DNA of 47,991 nt from Flavobacteriales bacterium (GTDB taxonomy: Bacteria > Bacteroidota > Bacteroidia > Flavobacteriales > PHOS-HE28): assembly GCA_008016945.1 (NCBI GenBank), contig SSGN01000022.1, forward strand, positions 1 through 47,991. The letters run 5' to 3'. Under the pieces are notes generated by a model. It ran no database searches. It was not told the DNA's origin and was given only the letters and a program-made list of their open reading frames with translations. Shown here in pieces: positions 14,813 to 22,678 of the stretch. Position numbers and translations under genes: made by a program. Each line of letters starts with the position of its first letter. Within the stretch, counting starts at the first letter, position 1.

Positions 14813-16225
14813 CTACTTCTTCAAGGTGGTGGGGCACACGTGGTCCGTCACCTTCACATCGGTCTTCTTGATCGCATTGAAGCCACCGCGCACCTCGACC
14901 AGGTTGTGGTAGCCACGCGCCTTGAGCAGGCTGGCGGCGATCATGCTGCGATAGCCGCCGGCGCAATGCACGTAGTTGGTCTCGTCCTTGCTGAAGGCGG
15001 CGAGGTTGGCATTGATGTACTGCAGGGAGGCATGCCATGCACCATCGACGTGCTCGGCGACATATTCACCATCCTTACGCACATCGACCACACGGATCTT
15101 CCCGGCCTTGAACCGTTCAGCGAACTCACCGGCATCGATGCAGGTGATGGTGTCCAACTCCTTGCCGCTCTCCTTCCAAGCGGCCACGCCACCTTTCAGG
15201 AAACCGAACACATTATCGTAGCCCACCCGGGCAAGACGCGTCACCACTTCATCCTCGGCACCTTCATCGGCCACGATCAGCAGCGGATGCTTCACATCGG
15301 GGATCATGGCTCCCACCCAGGGTGCGAACTCACCCTTGATGCCGATGTTGATACTGCGCGGGATGAAGCCGTCCTTGAAGACATCCGCATCGCGCGTATC
15401 GAGGACCAGAGCGCCTTCCGTTTCCGCGACAAGTTCGAACTGGTCGGGTGTCAACGCCCTGAGCCCCTTCTCCTTCACGGTGTCCACGCTGGGGATCACG
15501 CCCTTGTTCATCGCCACGTTCTGTGGGAAGTATGCAGGCGGCGGCAGCAGCCCATCGGTCACCTCCTTGATGAACTGCTCCTTCGTCGCGGCCTTGAGCG
15601 CGTAGTTCGTGGCCTTCTGGTTGCCCAGGGTATCGAAGGTCTCCTTGCTCATGTTCTTGCCGCAGGCGCTACCGGCGCCGTGGGCGGGGTACACCAGCAC
15701 ATCATCGGGCAGCGGCATGATCTTGTTGTGCAGGCTCTCGTACAGGAATCCAGCAAGGTCCTCCTGCGTGATGGAACCCGCCTTCTGCGCCAGGTCAGGG
15801 CGGCCCACATCGCCGATGAAGAGGGTGTCGCCGGTGAAGATGGCGTGCGGCTTCCCGGTCTTGTCCTTCAGCAGGTAGGTGGCGCTCTCCATGGTGTGGC
15901 CGGGCGTGTGCAGCACGGTGATGGTGACATCGCCCACCTTGAGCACCTCACCATCGGTGGCGATGTGTGCTTCGAACCCCGGGGTGGCCGAAGGGCCGTA
16001 CACGATGGTCGCTCCGGTCTTCTGCGCCAGGTCCAGGTGGCCGCTCACGAAATCGGCATGGAAGTGGGTCTCGAGCACGTACTTGATCCGCGCGCCATTG
16101 CGCTCGGCACGGTCGATGTACGGCTGGGTCTCGCGCAAGGGGTCGATCACCACGGCCTCGCCGTTGCTTTCGATGTAATACGCGCCTTGGGCCAGGCATC
16201 CGGTGTAGATCTGTTCGATTTTCAT
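14813..16225 (-). CDS. Persulfide dioxygenase fused to two rhodanese domains (CstB/Blh-like)
   Basis: A 470-residue protein. Residues 1-240 form a metallo-beta-lactamase domain of the ETHE1/persulfide dioxygenase group: THFHADFVSGH (H54, H56, D58), HTPGHT and GDTLFIGDVGRPD. Residues about 255-355 form a rhodanese fold without a catalytic cysteine; the loop reads VADEGAED. Residues about 365-455 form a second rhodanese with catalytic C421 in YVHCAGGYRS. This three-domain order matches CstB-type enzymes that oxidise glutathione or low-molecular-weight persulfides with O2 and produce thiosulfate. Cotranscription with the TSUP gene (44-nt gap) and ArsR is likely. A TGA-N6-TCA match upstream lacks a promoter partner. 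Confidence 0.92.
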   Translation of the reverse strand: MKIEQIYTGCLAQGAYYIESNGEAVVIDPLRETQPYIDRAERNGARIKYVLETHFHADFVSGHLDLAQKTGATIVYGPSATPGFEAHIATDGEVLKVGDVTITVLHTPGHTMESATYLLKDKTGKPHAIFTGDTLFIGDVGRPDLAQKAGSITQEDLAGFLYESLHNKIMPLPDDVLVYPAHGAGSACGKNMSKETFDTLGNQKATNYALKAATKEQFIKEVTDGLLPPPAYFPQNVAMNKGVIPSVDTVKEKGLRALTPDQFELVAETEGALVLDTRDADVFKDGFIPRSINIGIKGEFAPWVGAMIPDVKHPLLIVADEGAEDEVVTRLARVGYDNVFGFLKGGVAAWKESGKELDTITCIDAGEFAERFKAGKIRVVDVRKDGEYVAEHVDGAWHASLQYINANLAAFSKDETNYVHCAGGYRSMIAASLLKARGYHNLVEVRGGFNAIKKTDVKVTDHVCPTTLKK

Positions 16226-16269
16226 GGTCTTCGGGGATTTATGGTCGAATGAGGTGCATCACGGTGCAC

Positions 16270-17097
16270 TCAGTTCAAGAGGTTCGACAGTTCCTTGGCG
16301 ATGATGTACACGCCCATCACCAGCACGAACCAGCCGAAAGCGGGCTTGAGTTTTTCGTTGGGTACGCGCTTGCTCAGGAAGCTGCCCAGCAGGATGCCGC
16401 CGACCGCCACGGCGGAGAACACCAGCAGGAAGTCCCACGCGATCGTCATTCCGCCGGAGAGGTCGCCGGTGAACCCGATCAACGATTTGGCAGCGATGAT
16501 GATGAGCGAGGTGCCCACCGCCTGTTTCATGGGCAGCTTGGCCAGCAGCACCAGTGCAGGGATGATCAGGAAACCACCGCCCGCCCCCACGATGCCGGTG
16601 CTGGTGCCCACCACGATACCCTCGAGCAGGACCATTGGATAGTTCAGGGGCGCGGCGGTCGATGATGCGGCGGTGTGCGCGGGTGAGGAAGCGGCAGCCG
16701 ACCTCCCCTTGCGGATCATGCTATAGGCCGCGGCCACCATCAGCAGCGCGAAGAGGAACAGGATGCCCATCGGTTTGCTCACCACGAACGCTCCGGTGGA
16801 CAGGATGGGGTCCGGGATGGCCGGCACCAACCAGGCCCGCGTGGCATACACCGCCAGGATGCTGGGCAGGCCGAACACCAATGCCATGCGCCAGTGGATG
16901 TTGCCCATGCGTGCATGGCTGAAGCTGCCGATGAGGCTGGTGAGCCCCACGATGAACAAGGAATACGCCGTGGCCAACACCGCGTCCACACTGAAAAGGT
17001 ACACCAGGATGGGCACCGTAAGAATGCTTCCACCACCGCCGATCAGACCCAGGGACAAGCCCATGACCACCGCACCGATATAGCCGAGGATCTCCAT
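16270..17097 (-). CDS. TSUP (TauE/SafE) family sulfur-anion exporter
   Basis: A 275-residue membrane protein with about eight hydrophobic helices arranged as two similar halves. The family motifs [13 protein letters not shown] (near residue 20) and [30 protein letters not shown] (second half) are clear. TSUP proteins move sulfite, thiosulfate or sulfoacetate-type anions. ATG 17097 shares one base with the ArsR stop (TGATG), so the two are translationally coupled; GTG 17100 is an alternative start. Next to a persulfide dioxygenase, export of sulfite or thiosulfate is the natural inference. Confidence 0.93.
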   Translation of the reverse strand: MEILGYIGAVVMGLSLGLIGGGGSILTVPILVYLFSVDAVLATAYSLFIVGLTSLIGSFSHARMGNIHWRMALVFGLPSILAVYATRAWLVPAIPDPILSTGAFVVSKPMGILFLFALLMVAAAYSMIRKGRSAAASSPAHTAASSTAAPLNYPMVLLEGIVVGTSTGIVGAGGGFLIIPALVLLAKLPMKQAVGTSLIIIAAKSLIGFTGDLSGGMTIAWDFLLVFSAVAVGGILLGSFLSKRVPNEKLKPAFGWFVLVMGVYIIAKELSNLLN

Positions 17098-17420
17098 CAC
17101 AATCGTTCGCAGCAGGATTCGAGGTCCTTGATGATCTTCAGGAAGCTGGGCTGCGCCACGTGGTAGTAGCTGTACTTGCCCGACCGCTCCACCTCCAACA
17201 GGCCCTTGTCGCGCATTAGGGTCAGGTGTTGGCTCAAGATGGCCTGTTCAATGCCCAGCAGCTCGACCAGGTCGCGCACACAGATCCGCTCCTTGGTGCC
17301 CAGCAGATCCAGGATGGCGAGGCGTTGCGGATGGGCCGCCACCTTGAGCATCTCGCTGGCCCGGAGCAGCTTCTCCGCCCCTACCCGTTCGCTGAGCATC
17401 GTTTCCATCATGCGTTCCAT
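17097..17420 (-). CDS. ArsR family repressor, possible persulfide sensor (BigR/SqrR-like)
   Basis: A 107-residue winged-helix protein from ATG 17420; the longer frame upstream runs through the operator. Helix-turn-helix: VRDLVELLGIEQAILSQHLTLMRDKGLLEVERSGKYSYYHV. Cysteines are C47 (ERICVRDL) and a C103-C104 pair in the last helix (LESCCERL). One cysteine in the core and one in the last helix is the arrangement BigR and SqrR use to form a tetrasulfide bridge with persulfides; metal-sensing ArsR proteins use other patterns. It controls a TSUP exporter and a persulfide dioxygenase, the usual BigR targets. Its probable operator is at 17439-17452. Confidence 0.88.
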   Translation of the reverse strand: MERMMETMLSERVGAEKLLRASEMLKVAAHPQRLAILDLLGTKERICVRDLVELLGIEQAILSQHLTLMRDKGLLEVERSGKYSYYHVAQPSFLKIIKDLESCCERL

Positions 17421-17427
17421 GACGGCA

Positions 17428-17471
17428 CAAACGTATAGACATATTGCTATGTATTGTGTGATGATCGTCAC
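17428..17471 (-). promoter_or_regulatory. Crp/Fnr-type operator and promoter of arsR-TSUP-persulfide dioxygenase operon
   Basis: GTGATGATCGTCAC (17458-17471) is centred 33 bp upstream of the centre of a perfect -7 element TACGTTTG (17435-17428). ATG 17420 follows after 7 nt. The ArsR palindrome sits between operator and -7 element, so the same promoter carries activator and repressor sites. Confidence 0.72.
17439..17452. promoter_or_regulatory. Probable ArsR operator
   Basis: ACATATTGCTATGT is a 5-4-5 inverted repeat (ACATA/TATGT), AT-rich in GC-rich surroundings. It lies just upstream of the -7 element of the arsR promoter, where binding would block polymerase. This matches autoregulated ArsR/BigR operators. 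Confidence 0.65.
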
Positions 17472-17485
17472 CGTCGGAATGAGAA

Positions 17486-17511
17486 GGGGCCGTCCAGGAT
17501 CGGACAGCCCC
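17486..17511 (-). terminator. Hairpin terminator of the coiled-coil gene
   Basis: GGGGC-c-GTCC / GGAC-a-GCCCC with a 6-nt loop lies 22 nt after the stop of the coiled-coil gene. On the minus strand it is followed by TTCTCATTCC, a moderate pyrimidine run. Confidence 0.5.
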
Positions 17512-17533
17512 CTACCATGCGATGGTACAGGCT

Positions 17534-17929
17534 TCACATTCGTTTCGCCAGCCAGCGCATCAGCTCTCGCTTCAGCTCACCGTAGATGCTCTCGAAGGTA
17601 TCCATCTCCTCACGCATGCCGGTATGATCGGTGAAGAGCCGGTGATCCACGGCCACCGGACGCTCCTTGTACTCGCGCGCCAGGTCATCCACATGATGGT
17701 TGATCTTGTTGCGCAGCGTATCGATCACTTCGGCCTGCCGGATATACTGGTTCTGGAAATGCTCCACTTCGGCAAGCACTTCGGTAGCTGTGTTCCGCTT
17801 GGCGATCTCGGCGATGCGATCCTCCAACAACGCCACCTCCTGCTTATAGAACACCAATCCGCTCAGCCAGATGCGGTGATCGCCGTGCAGGTCGGAAATG
17901 TGAACGCGTATTTCTTTGGTCTCAGTCAT
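17534..17929 (-). CDS. Conserved-looking coiled-coil protein of unknown function
   Basis: A 131-residue soluble protein from ATG 17929. It has no signal peptide or cysteine and a high content of Glu, Arg and Leu in long helices (about 25-75 and 95-128), with heptad-like spacing. A short strand-like start reads KEIRVHISDLHGDHRIWLSG. I do not recognise a named family. The promoter upstream has a perfect palindromic operator of the Crp/Fnr set, so it is probably made with the cbb3 oxidase and sulfur genes. A hairpin follows the stop. Confidence 0.75.
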   Translation of the reverse strand: MTETKEIRVHISDLHGDHRIWLSGLVFYKQEVALLEDRIAEIAKRNTATEVLAEVEHFQNQYIRQAEVIDTLRNKINHHVDDLAREYKERPVAVDHRLFTDHTGMREEMDTFESIYGELKRELMRWLAKRM

Positions 17930-17950
17930 GATCTTCGATGTTGGTCCCAC

Positions 17951-17994
17951 CAAAGGTCCGGTACCGAGGGGTGCCCAACGGTGATGATCATCAC
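17951..17994 (-). promoter_or_regulatory. Crp/Fnr-type operator and promoter of the coiled-coil gene
   Basis: GTGATGATCATCAC (17981-17994) is fully palindromic and centred 33 bp from the centre of the -7 element GACCTTTG (17958-17951), the same octamer as at 10980-10973. The start codon follows after 21 nt. It begins right after the VOC gene stop. Confidence 0.72.
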
Positions 17995-17995
17995 C

Positions 17996-18397
17996 TCAAG
18001 CCGGTTCGCCGATCACAGAAGCCAGCGCCACCACATGTCCTTCCGGATCCGCGAAGTAGGCCACCCGGTGGCCCCAATCGCGGTCGGCAGCGGGATCCAC
18101 CACCACGGCACCGGCCAGAAGGGCCTGATGCATGGCGCTGTCCAGATCCTCCACCACGAAGTACAACTCGCACCGTGGCACACCATGCCCTTGGGAAGGG
18201 TGCGGCATCGGTCCGCTGATGATCCGTGCGATGCCCTGCTCCGGCATCAGTCCGAGCTTGGTACCATGGCCCAGGGAGAACTCGGTCATGCCCGGTACGT
18301 TCAGGATGGGCTCGCAGCCCAGCAGCGAACGGTAGAACGCGGTGCTTCGCGCTTGATCAGCGACGTAGAGGATGAATTCGGTGGCCGTGATGCGCAT
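17996..18397 (-). CDS. VOC (glyoxalase/bleomycin-resistance fold) family protein
   Basis: A 133-residue protein made of two beta-alpha-beta-beta-beta modules. Visible hallmarks are the opening FILYVADQARSTAFYRSLLG, the central CELYFVVEDLDSAMHQAL and the closing DWGHRVAYFADPEGHVVAL, the usual glyoxalase-like ending. Metal-ligand candidates are E and H in these strands. The reaction cannot be predicted; the subgroup resembles PhnB-like proteins annotated only as VOC. A -7 element GATCTTTG (18409-18402) lies 4 nt before the ATG and no operator accompanies it, so it is probably expressed independently of the regulon. Confidence 0.85.
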   Translation of the reverse strand: MRITATEFILYVADQARSTAFYRSLLGCEPILNVPGMTEFSLGHGTKLGLMPEQGIARIISGPMPHPSQGHGVPRCELYFVVEDLDSAMHQALLAGAVVVDPAADRDWGHRVAYFADPEGHVVALASVIGEPA

Positions 18398-18407
18398 GGT
18401 GCAAAGA

Positions 18408-19112
18408 TCAATGGCACACCGTTGTTTCCGCAGGCGTCATCGCCGGAGCAGGACTCACGTACGGGATCCCGAGCTCCAGCCCGCGCAGGATCATCAGCAC
18501 CGCCACCATCGCCACCAACACCGGCGATGCCTTGCGCAGCCAGGTGCGCGCGTTGTCACCGAGCATACCGCCACCCAGGCGCAGGGCGAACAATGCGGGC
18601 CATGTGCCGAGGCCGAAGAAGAGCATGAAGAGCGCGCCTCCCCAAGCGGAGCCATCGGTTGATGCACCCAACAGAGCGGCATAGAGCAAGCCGCATGGCA
18701 GCAGTCCGTTCAACGAGCCGGTGAGAAAAAGCGCTTCGGGGGTGGTGCGCTTCAGGTTGCGGGCCAAGGCGCTGCGAAGCCTCGAAATGCCCATGGACAT
18801 CCTACCCGTTGGACTGAACCGCTGCAACAGGCCGGGCACCAGCACGGAGAGCAGCAGCAGTACCCCGGCCACGATGCTCACCACCTGTTGCAAGCCCACC
18901 AGCCGAAGGCCCTGCCCGAAGGTGCCGATGGCCGCGCCGAGCAGCATGTAGGTGGTCAGGCGGCCACCGTTCAGCAGCAACGTGCTCCGCAGCCGCGCAC
19001 CGAAGCCATGACCCGGAGAAGGTACCGCCAGTGCGATGGGGCCGCACATGCCTATACAGTGTGCACTTCCGGCAACACCCATCACCAACGCGGTGATGTA
19101 CCACGGATTCAT
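18408..19112 (-). CDS. TauE/SafE-like membrane protein of the cbb3 assembly group
   Basis: A 234-residue protein from ATG 19112, which overlaps the fixH stop as ATGA. About six hydrophobic helices are visible. The start MGVAGSAHCIGMCGPI and the later LPCGLLYAALLGA are the two paired cysteine/proline motifs of the DsbD_2-type sulfite-exporter-like subfamily that regularly follows ccoG and fixH in Bacteroidota and Proteobacteria. Members are thought to help copper delivery or maturation of cbb3 oxidase rather than sulfite export. The coupling to fixH supports this. Confidence 0.88.
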   Translation of the reverse strand: MNPWYITALVMGVAGSAHCIGMCGPIALAVPSPGHGFGARLRSTLLLNGGRLTTYMLLGAAIGTFGQGLRLVGLQQVVSIVAGVLLLLSVLVPGLLQRFSPTGRMSMGISRLRSALARNLKRTTPEALFLTGSLNGLLPCGLLYAALLGASTDGSAWGGALFMLFFGLGTWPALFALRLGGGMLGDNARTWLRKASPVLVAMVAVLMILRGLELGIPYVSPAPAMTPAETTVCH

Positions 19113-19546
19113 GGCACGTAGGACTTCTCCTCGGTGTAGTACGCGACGCCATCGGCCTGCCACTCCAACCGGATGTTGTACCGACCAGGCAGGAGATCAA
19201 CCTCGGGGAGAACATGAATGGCCGAATCCGTAGGCAGAAGCGGGATCGTTCGGTCGCCGCGGGGATCGTTGGGGCGTTGCAGGGTTAGTACACCCGTGAT
19301 GTTCCGGCCGCGCAACTCATCCGGATAGACCAGCCGCACCGCGCTCCGCGTAAGGGTGATCGCCACAGGTGCGCTCAACGCGTTGGCCCGTGCGGCCTCA
19401 TCGATACGGCCCTGGAACTTCAGTTCCGCACCGTAGTAGTCCTCCGTTACCAACGGCATGGGGTTCTGCGATGCCTTGAAAACGAACCAAGCCATCATGC
19501 CCGCGAAGGCGATCAATGCGAGCGTGAGTCCTTTGCCCCAGTTCAT
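19109..19546 (-). CDS. ccoH: FixH/CcoH family cbb3 oxidase assembly protein
   Basis: A 145-residue protein with one N-terminal transmembrane helix (about 5-24, GKGLTLALIAFAGMMAWFVF) followed by the family motif NPMPLVTEDYYGAELKFQGRIDEAARA. The rest is a periplasmic beta-rich domain ending in a YNIRLEWQADG strand. FixH/CcoH is needed for stable assembly of cbb3 oxidase. It lies 99 nt downstream of ccoG and overlaps the TauE/SafE-like gene by 4 nt. No operator was found in the gap, so it is probably read through from ccoG. Confidence 0.9.
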   Translation of the reverse strand: MNWGKGLTLALIAFAGMMAWFVFKASQNPMPLVTEDYYGAELKFQGRIDEAARANALSAPVAITLTRSAVRLVYPDELRGRNITGVLTLQRPNDPRGDRTIPLLPTDSAIHVLPEVDLLPGRYNIRLEWQADGVAYYTEEKSYVP

Positions 19547-19645
19547 GTTTCAATGGGTTAGTGGGTATTCACGGGTTGACCATTGTGGACCCTCCGGGTC
19601 GACGGTACGGGTGCATTGGGCCATGATCCGTATCCCATTCTCTGA

Positions 19646-21106
19646 TCATCTCACCGGCCCCACGAACGATGTCTTCACCTTATCCACCAGCTTATCTCCA
19701 CTGTACACGCCCACCACCACCTTGGTCTTCATGCCGTCCAGCTGGTCCTTGGGCAGGATGATGAACAACTCACCCTGGGCCAGCTCGCCGGGATCCAATT
19801 CGATGGGTTTGCCTACCAACTGCACATCACCCTCCACGCCGAGCAGTTCGAACCTGACGGGCATCATCCGTTGTGTCTTGTTCACCAATTTGATCGCGTA
19901 CAGGTTGCTGATCCGTCCATCGGGTCGTTCTTGGAACAGCATACCCGGCGTGCGCAGCAGCGTGCTGTCCACATCGCTGCGCATCAAGATGAGTAACAGC
20001 AAGACCCCCACGATCGCAGCGAGTACGCCGCTGTAGGCCTTTAGGCGCAGATTGAAGGTGAAGGGCTTCTTCTCGGCGATCTCGGCCTCGCTAGCATAGC
20101 GGATCAGGCCGGTGGGCAGGCCCACGCTCACCATCATGTGGTCGCAGGCATCGATACAGGCCGTACAGTTCACGCACTCCAGCTGGGTGCCGTTGCGGAT
20201 GTCGATCCCCGTGGGGCACACATGCACACAGGCGTTGCAGTCGATGCAGTCGCCCTTGCCCACCTCACTGCGTACTTCACCCTTTCGGAACTTGGCACGG
20301 TCCTCGCCACGAACATGATCATAGGCGATTACGATGCTCTTGCGGTCCAGCAACACCCCCTGCAACCTACCGTAGGGGCACACCGTGGTACAGGCCTGTT
20401 CGCGGAAGAACGCGAAGTTGCCATAGAAGGCACCACTGAAGAGGAACATGGCGGCCAGGCCACCCACATGCTGCGAGGCGGGTTCGCGGATGATCCGGAA
20501 CAACTCATCCGTGCCGATGATGTAGGCCAGGAAGGTATTGCCGATCAGGAAGCTGATGGTGAAGAAGATCACATGCTTGGCCGTCTTCTTCAACGCCTTC
20601 TCGTTGGTGAAAGGCCCCTTGTTCAGCGCTTGCTGCTGTTTCCAGTCGCCCTCGATCGCATACTCGATCCGGCGGAAGACATGTTCCATGAACACCGTTT
20701 GTGGACACACCCAGCCGCAGAACAGCCGACCGAATGCCACAGTGAACAACGCAACGAACACCACGAACGCCAGGAAGCCCAGCACGAAGATCAGGAAGTC
20801 TTGAGGCCAGAACGACTGACCGAAGAACACGAAACGGCGCTCCACCAGGTTGATCATCAACAGTGGCTCGCCACCGATCCGGATGAAGGGCCCAATGAAA
20901 AGGAAAGCGACGAGGCTGTAGCCCAGCCATTGCCGCCACCGAGTGAATTTGCCACTGGGTTTCTTCGGATAAACCCATACGCGTTTACCCTGCTTGTCCA
21001 CGGTGCTGATCGCATCGCGGAAGCTCTCGTCCTTGCCGGCCTTGTCTCGTTTGATATGTGCGGGCTGTGGCGCCATCTCACTTGCGGAAGATACGTTCTG
21101 ATCCAC
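19646..21106 (-). CDS. ccoG: Cytochrome c oxidase accessory protein CcoG (FixG)
   Basis: A 486-residue membrane protein. N-terminal helices include the CGWVCPQTVFMEH and CTTVCPYGR motifs of the NapH/CcoG ferredoxin group. Two four-iron cluster motifs follow (CIDCNACVHVCP and CVNCTACIDACD). The C-terminal third is a periplasmic immunoglobulin-like domain. CcoG reduces Cu(II) for the cbb3 assembly pathway. Start taken as GTG 21106; ATG 21076 (MAPQPAH) is possible, and conserved residues begin after it. Its own promoter carries a perfect palindromic operator. It is separated from ccoP by a terminator, so it is a second cbb3 transcription unit. Confidence 0.95.
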   Translation of the reverse strand: MDQNVSSASEMAPQPAHIKRDKAGKDESFRDAISTVDKQGKRVWVYPKKPSGKFTRWRQWLGYSLVAFLFIGPFIRIGGEPLLMINLVERRFVFFGQSFWPQDFLIFVLGFLAFVVFVALFTVAFGRLFCGWVCPQTVFMEHVFRRIEYAIEGDWKQQQALNKGPFTNEKALKKTAKHVIFFTISFLIGNTFLAYIIGTDELFRIIREPASQHVGGLAAMFLFSGAFYGNFAFFREQACTTVCPYGRLQGVLLDRKSIVIAYDHVRGEDRAKFRKGEVRSEVGKGDCIDCNACVHVCPTGIDIRNGTQLECVNCTACIDACDHMMVSVGLPTGLIRYASEAEIAEKKPFTFNLRLKAYSGVLAAIVGVLLLLILMRSDVDSTLLRTPGMLFQERPDGRISNLYAIKLVNKTQRMMPVRFELLGVEGDVQLVGKPIELDPGELAQGELFIILPKDQLDGMKTKVVVGVYSGDKLVDKVKTSFVGPVR

Positions 21107-21113
21107 GCGCTGA

Positions 21114-21157
21114 CAAAAGTCTCCTCTATATGCCCCTGGCAGTCTGACGATCGTCAG
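21114..21157 (-). promoter_or_regulatory. Crp/Fnr-type operator and promoter of ccoG operon
   Basis: CTGACGATCGTCAG (21144-21157) is a perfect 14-bp palindrome centred 33 bp from the centre of the -7 element GACTTTTG (21121-21114). GTG 21106 follows after 7 nt. Confidence 0.78.
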
Positions 21158-21199
21158 TCCGGGTCACCGTCTTCGCTCAGGAACGGTTTCACCGTGTCA

Positions 21200-21236
21200 A
21201 ATGACCGCTCTCGCGGGTCGCCGACCCGCGGTCATT
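21200..21236 (-). terminator. Hairpin terminator after ccoP
   Basis: Outer arms AATGACC/GGTCATT and inner arms GCGGGTC/GACCCGC around a GCC loop, with a 6-nt bulge, form a very stable hairpin 21 nt after the ccoP stop. It separates the ccoSNOQP operon from the ccoG promoter. Confidence 0.6.
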
Positions 21237-21257
21237 GGTGCCAAGCCTGTTCGATCG

Positions 21258-22421
21258 CTACTGGGTTACGGCCACCTTGGCACTATCGACAGGGGCTACA
21301 CCACCATCCTCCTTCCACTCCTCGCCTTGGGGCGCCTTCTGTGTGGCACCGCCCTTCCCTGCCATGCTCATGATGTAACATGCGATGGCTCGGATCTCAG
21401 CGGGTTGCAGCTGTGTCTTCCAGGAGATCATACCCTTTTCCGGCACCCCGTACTTAATGGTCTTGAACACGTTCTTGATCCCTCCTCCGTGGAGCCAGAA
21501 CGCATCGGTGAGGTTGGGACCCACACTCGTTTCGGAACCTGACGCATCCGCGCCATGGCAAGCGGTACAGAACGTGGTGAAGAGTTCACGACCGCTGGCC
21601 AATGTACCTGCATCGTCGGTCATGGTCACGGTATTCTCGTCCACGGTGGTGGTGAGGGTGGCCAGGTATGCATCGATATCGGCCTTGGCCTGAACCATCT
21701 CATTCTCGTACTCTCCCACGGAATCGGGCCAGATCTGGATCACATGGACATTCACCACGTACACCACGCCCCAGATGATCGTTCCATAGAACAGCCACAA
21801 CCACCAAGGCGGCAACACATTGTCCAGTTCACGGATGCCATCGTAATCGTGATGCAACTCCAAGTCCTTCTCCTCCTCCACACTGGCGCGCCGGGTCAAC
21901 TTGTTGAGTACAGTGTCCAGCCACGACGGACCGGTCTCTGCAGCGGTAGTGGCAATGGGTTCGGTAGCCCCGGTCACCACGGTGGTCAAACTCCGCACCA
22001 ACCGCAATTGCACCATCAAGATGATGAACAACAGGAGGTTGACGCCCACCAGCAGCCAGAACAGTTCATAGCTGCTCAGGTCCTTATCGCCACCAGTGTA
22101 TGCCTGGGCGTTGGCGGAGATGGAGATCAGCGCCAACGGCGCAAGGGCAACCGCCCGCCCAAGGCGTCGATCCACCAGCTTCTTGATCCAACCACCAGGT
22201 CCACCCAATGTGCGCATGATCCCGGCGAGTGAAACGATGAAGATCACCTGCATGACCGCAAGCGCCACGAGCGCATAGATCAACGGAGCCCCCACCTCGA
22301 ACGCGGGTGTGCCCATGGAAGCCGGAGCACTTTGGGCGTACACGCCGAAAACGGCCAGAATGGAAATGAAAGTGGCGATGCCACGCTTGTGGATGTTAGC
22401 GATCATGACGTTGGGAGTCAT
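21258..22421 (-). CDS. ccoP: cbb3 oxidase subunit III (CcoP), monoheme
   Basis: A 387-residue protein. Three hydrophobic segments in the N-terminal half (about 14-30, 46-70, 117-140) precede the typical CcoP anchor ELDNVLPPWWLWLFYGTIIWGVVY near 198-222. One cytochrome c domain follows with CTACH (C285, C288, H289) and the methionine-ligand region near KGMISWKTQL. Proteobacterial CcoP has two hemes c; this one has one, as is usual in Bacteroidota. It overlaps ccoQ by 26 nt; ATG 22406 is an alternative start. Last gene of ccoS-NO-Q-P. Confidence 0.93.
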   Translation of the reverse strand: MTPNVMIANIHKRGIATFISILAVFGVYAQSAPASMGTPAFEVGAPLIYALVALAVMQVIFIVSLAGIMRTLGGPGGWIKKLVDRRLGRAVALAPLALISISANAQAYTGGDKDLSSYELFWLLVGVNLLLFIILMVQLRLVRSLTTVVTGATEPIATTAAETGPSWLDTVLNKLTRRASVEEEKDLELHHDYDGIRELDNVLPPWWLWLFYGTIIWGVVYVVNVHVIQIWPDSVGEYENEMVQAKADIDAYLATLTTTVDENTVTMTDDAGTLASGRELFTTFCTACHGADASGSETSVGPNLTDAFWLHGGGIKNVFKTIKYGVPEKGMISWKTQLQPAEIRAIACYIMSMAGKGGATQKAPQGEEWKEDGGVAPVDSAKVAVTQ

Positions 22422-22599
22422 TGGCGTTCAATTCGTCAGTGAGGGGCATTGCGGCCATGTGATCGATGTGTTCACGGCGCGCCTTCCATACATAGATCAG
22501 TGCGAAGCAGAAGATGCTGAAGAAGATCACGAACGAGACCACGGGATAGATCCCGATGCCCGCGATCGTATCCATGTGGTGTTTGATGAACTTCAGCAT
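22396..22599 (-). CDS. ccoQ: cbb3 oxidase small subunit CcoQ/FixQ
   Basis: A 67-residue protein with one transmembrane helix (about 18-38, YPVVSFVIFFSIFCFALIYVW) followed by KARREHIDHMAAMPL. Length, position between ccoNO and ccoP, and the helix followed by a charged tail fit CcoQ. It starts 79 nt after the ccoNO stop and overlaps the ccoP start. Confidence 0.87.
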   Translation of the reverse strand: MLKFIKHHMDTIAGIGIYPVVSFVIFFSIFCFALIYVWKARREHIDHMAAMPLTDELNANDSQRHDR

Positions 22600-22678
22600 C
22601 GTCCGTTGGTAGGTGTGGTCGATCCAAGGTATCCGCAGGGATGCTCGCCCAGCTGGTGGGTGCGCATCATCATTCCGT

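Noticed and set aside
14840..16252. A 470-codon plus-strand open frame
   Set aside because: It is antisense to the persulfide dioxygenase-rhodanese gene, whose motifs are unambiguous.
16249..16262. TGA-N6-TCA match (ATGAGGTGCATCAC) before the persulfide dioxygenase gene
   Set aside because: No TTTG-type -7 element lies at 33 bp; the expected position falls on the start codon. A dozen chance matches to TGA-N6-TCA are expected in 48 kb.
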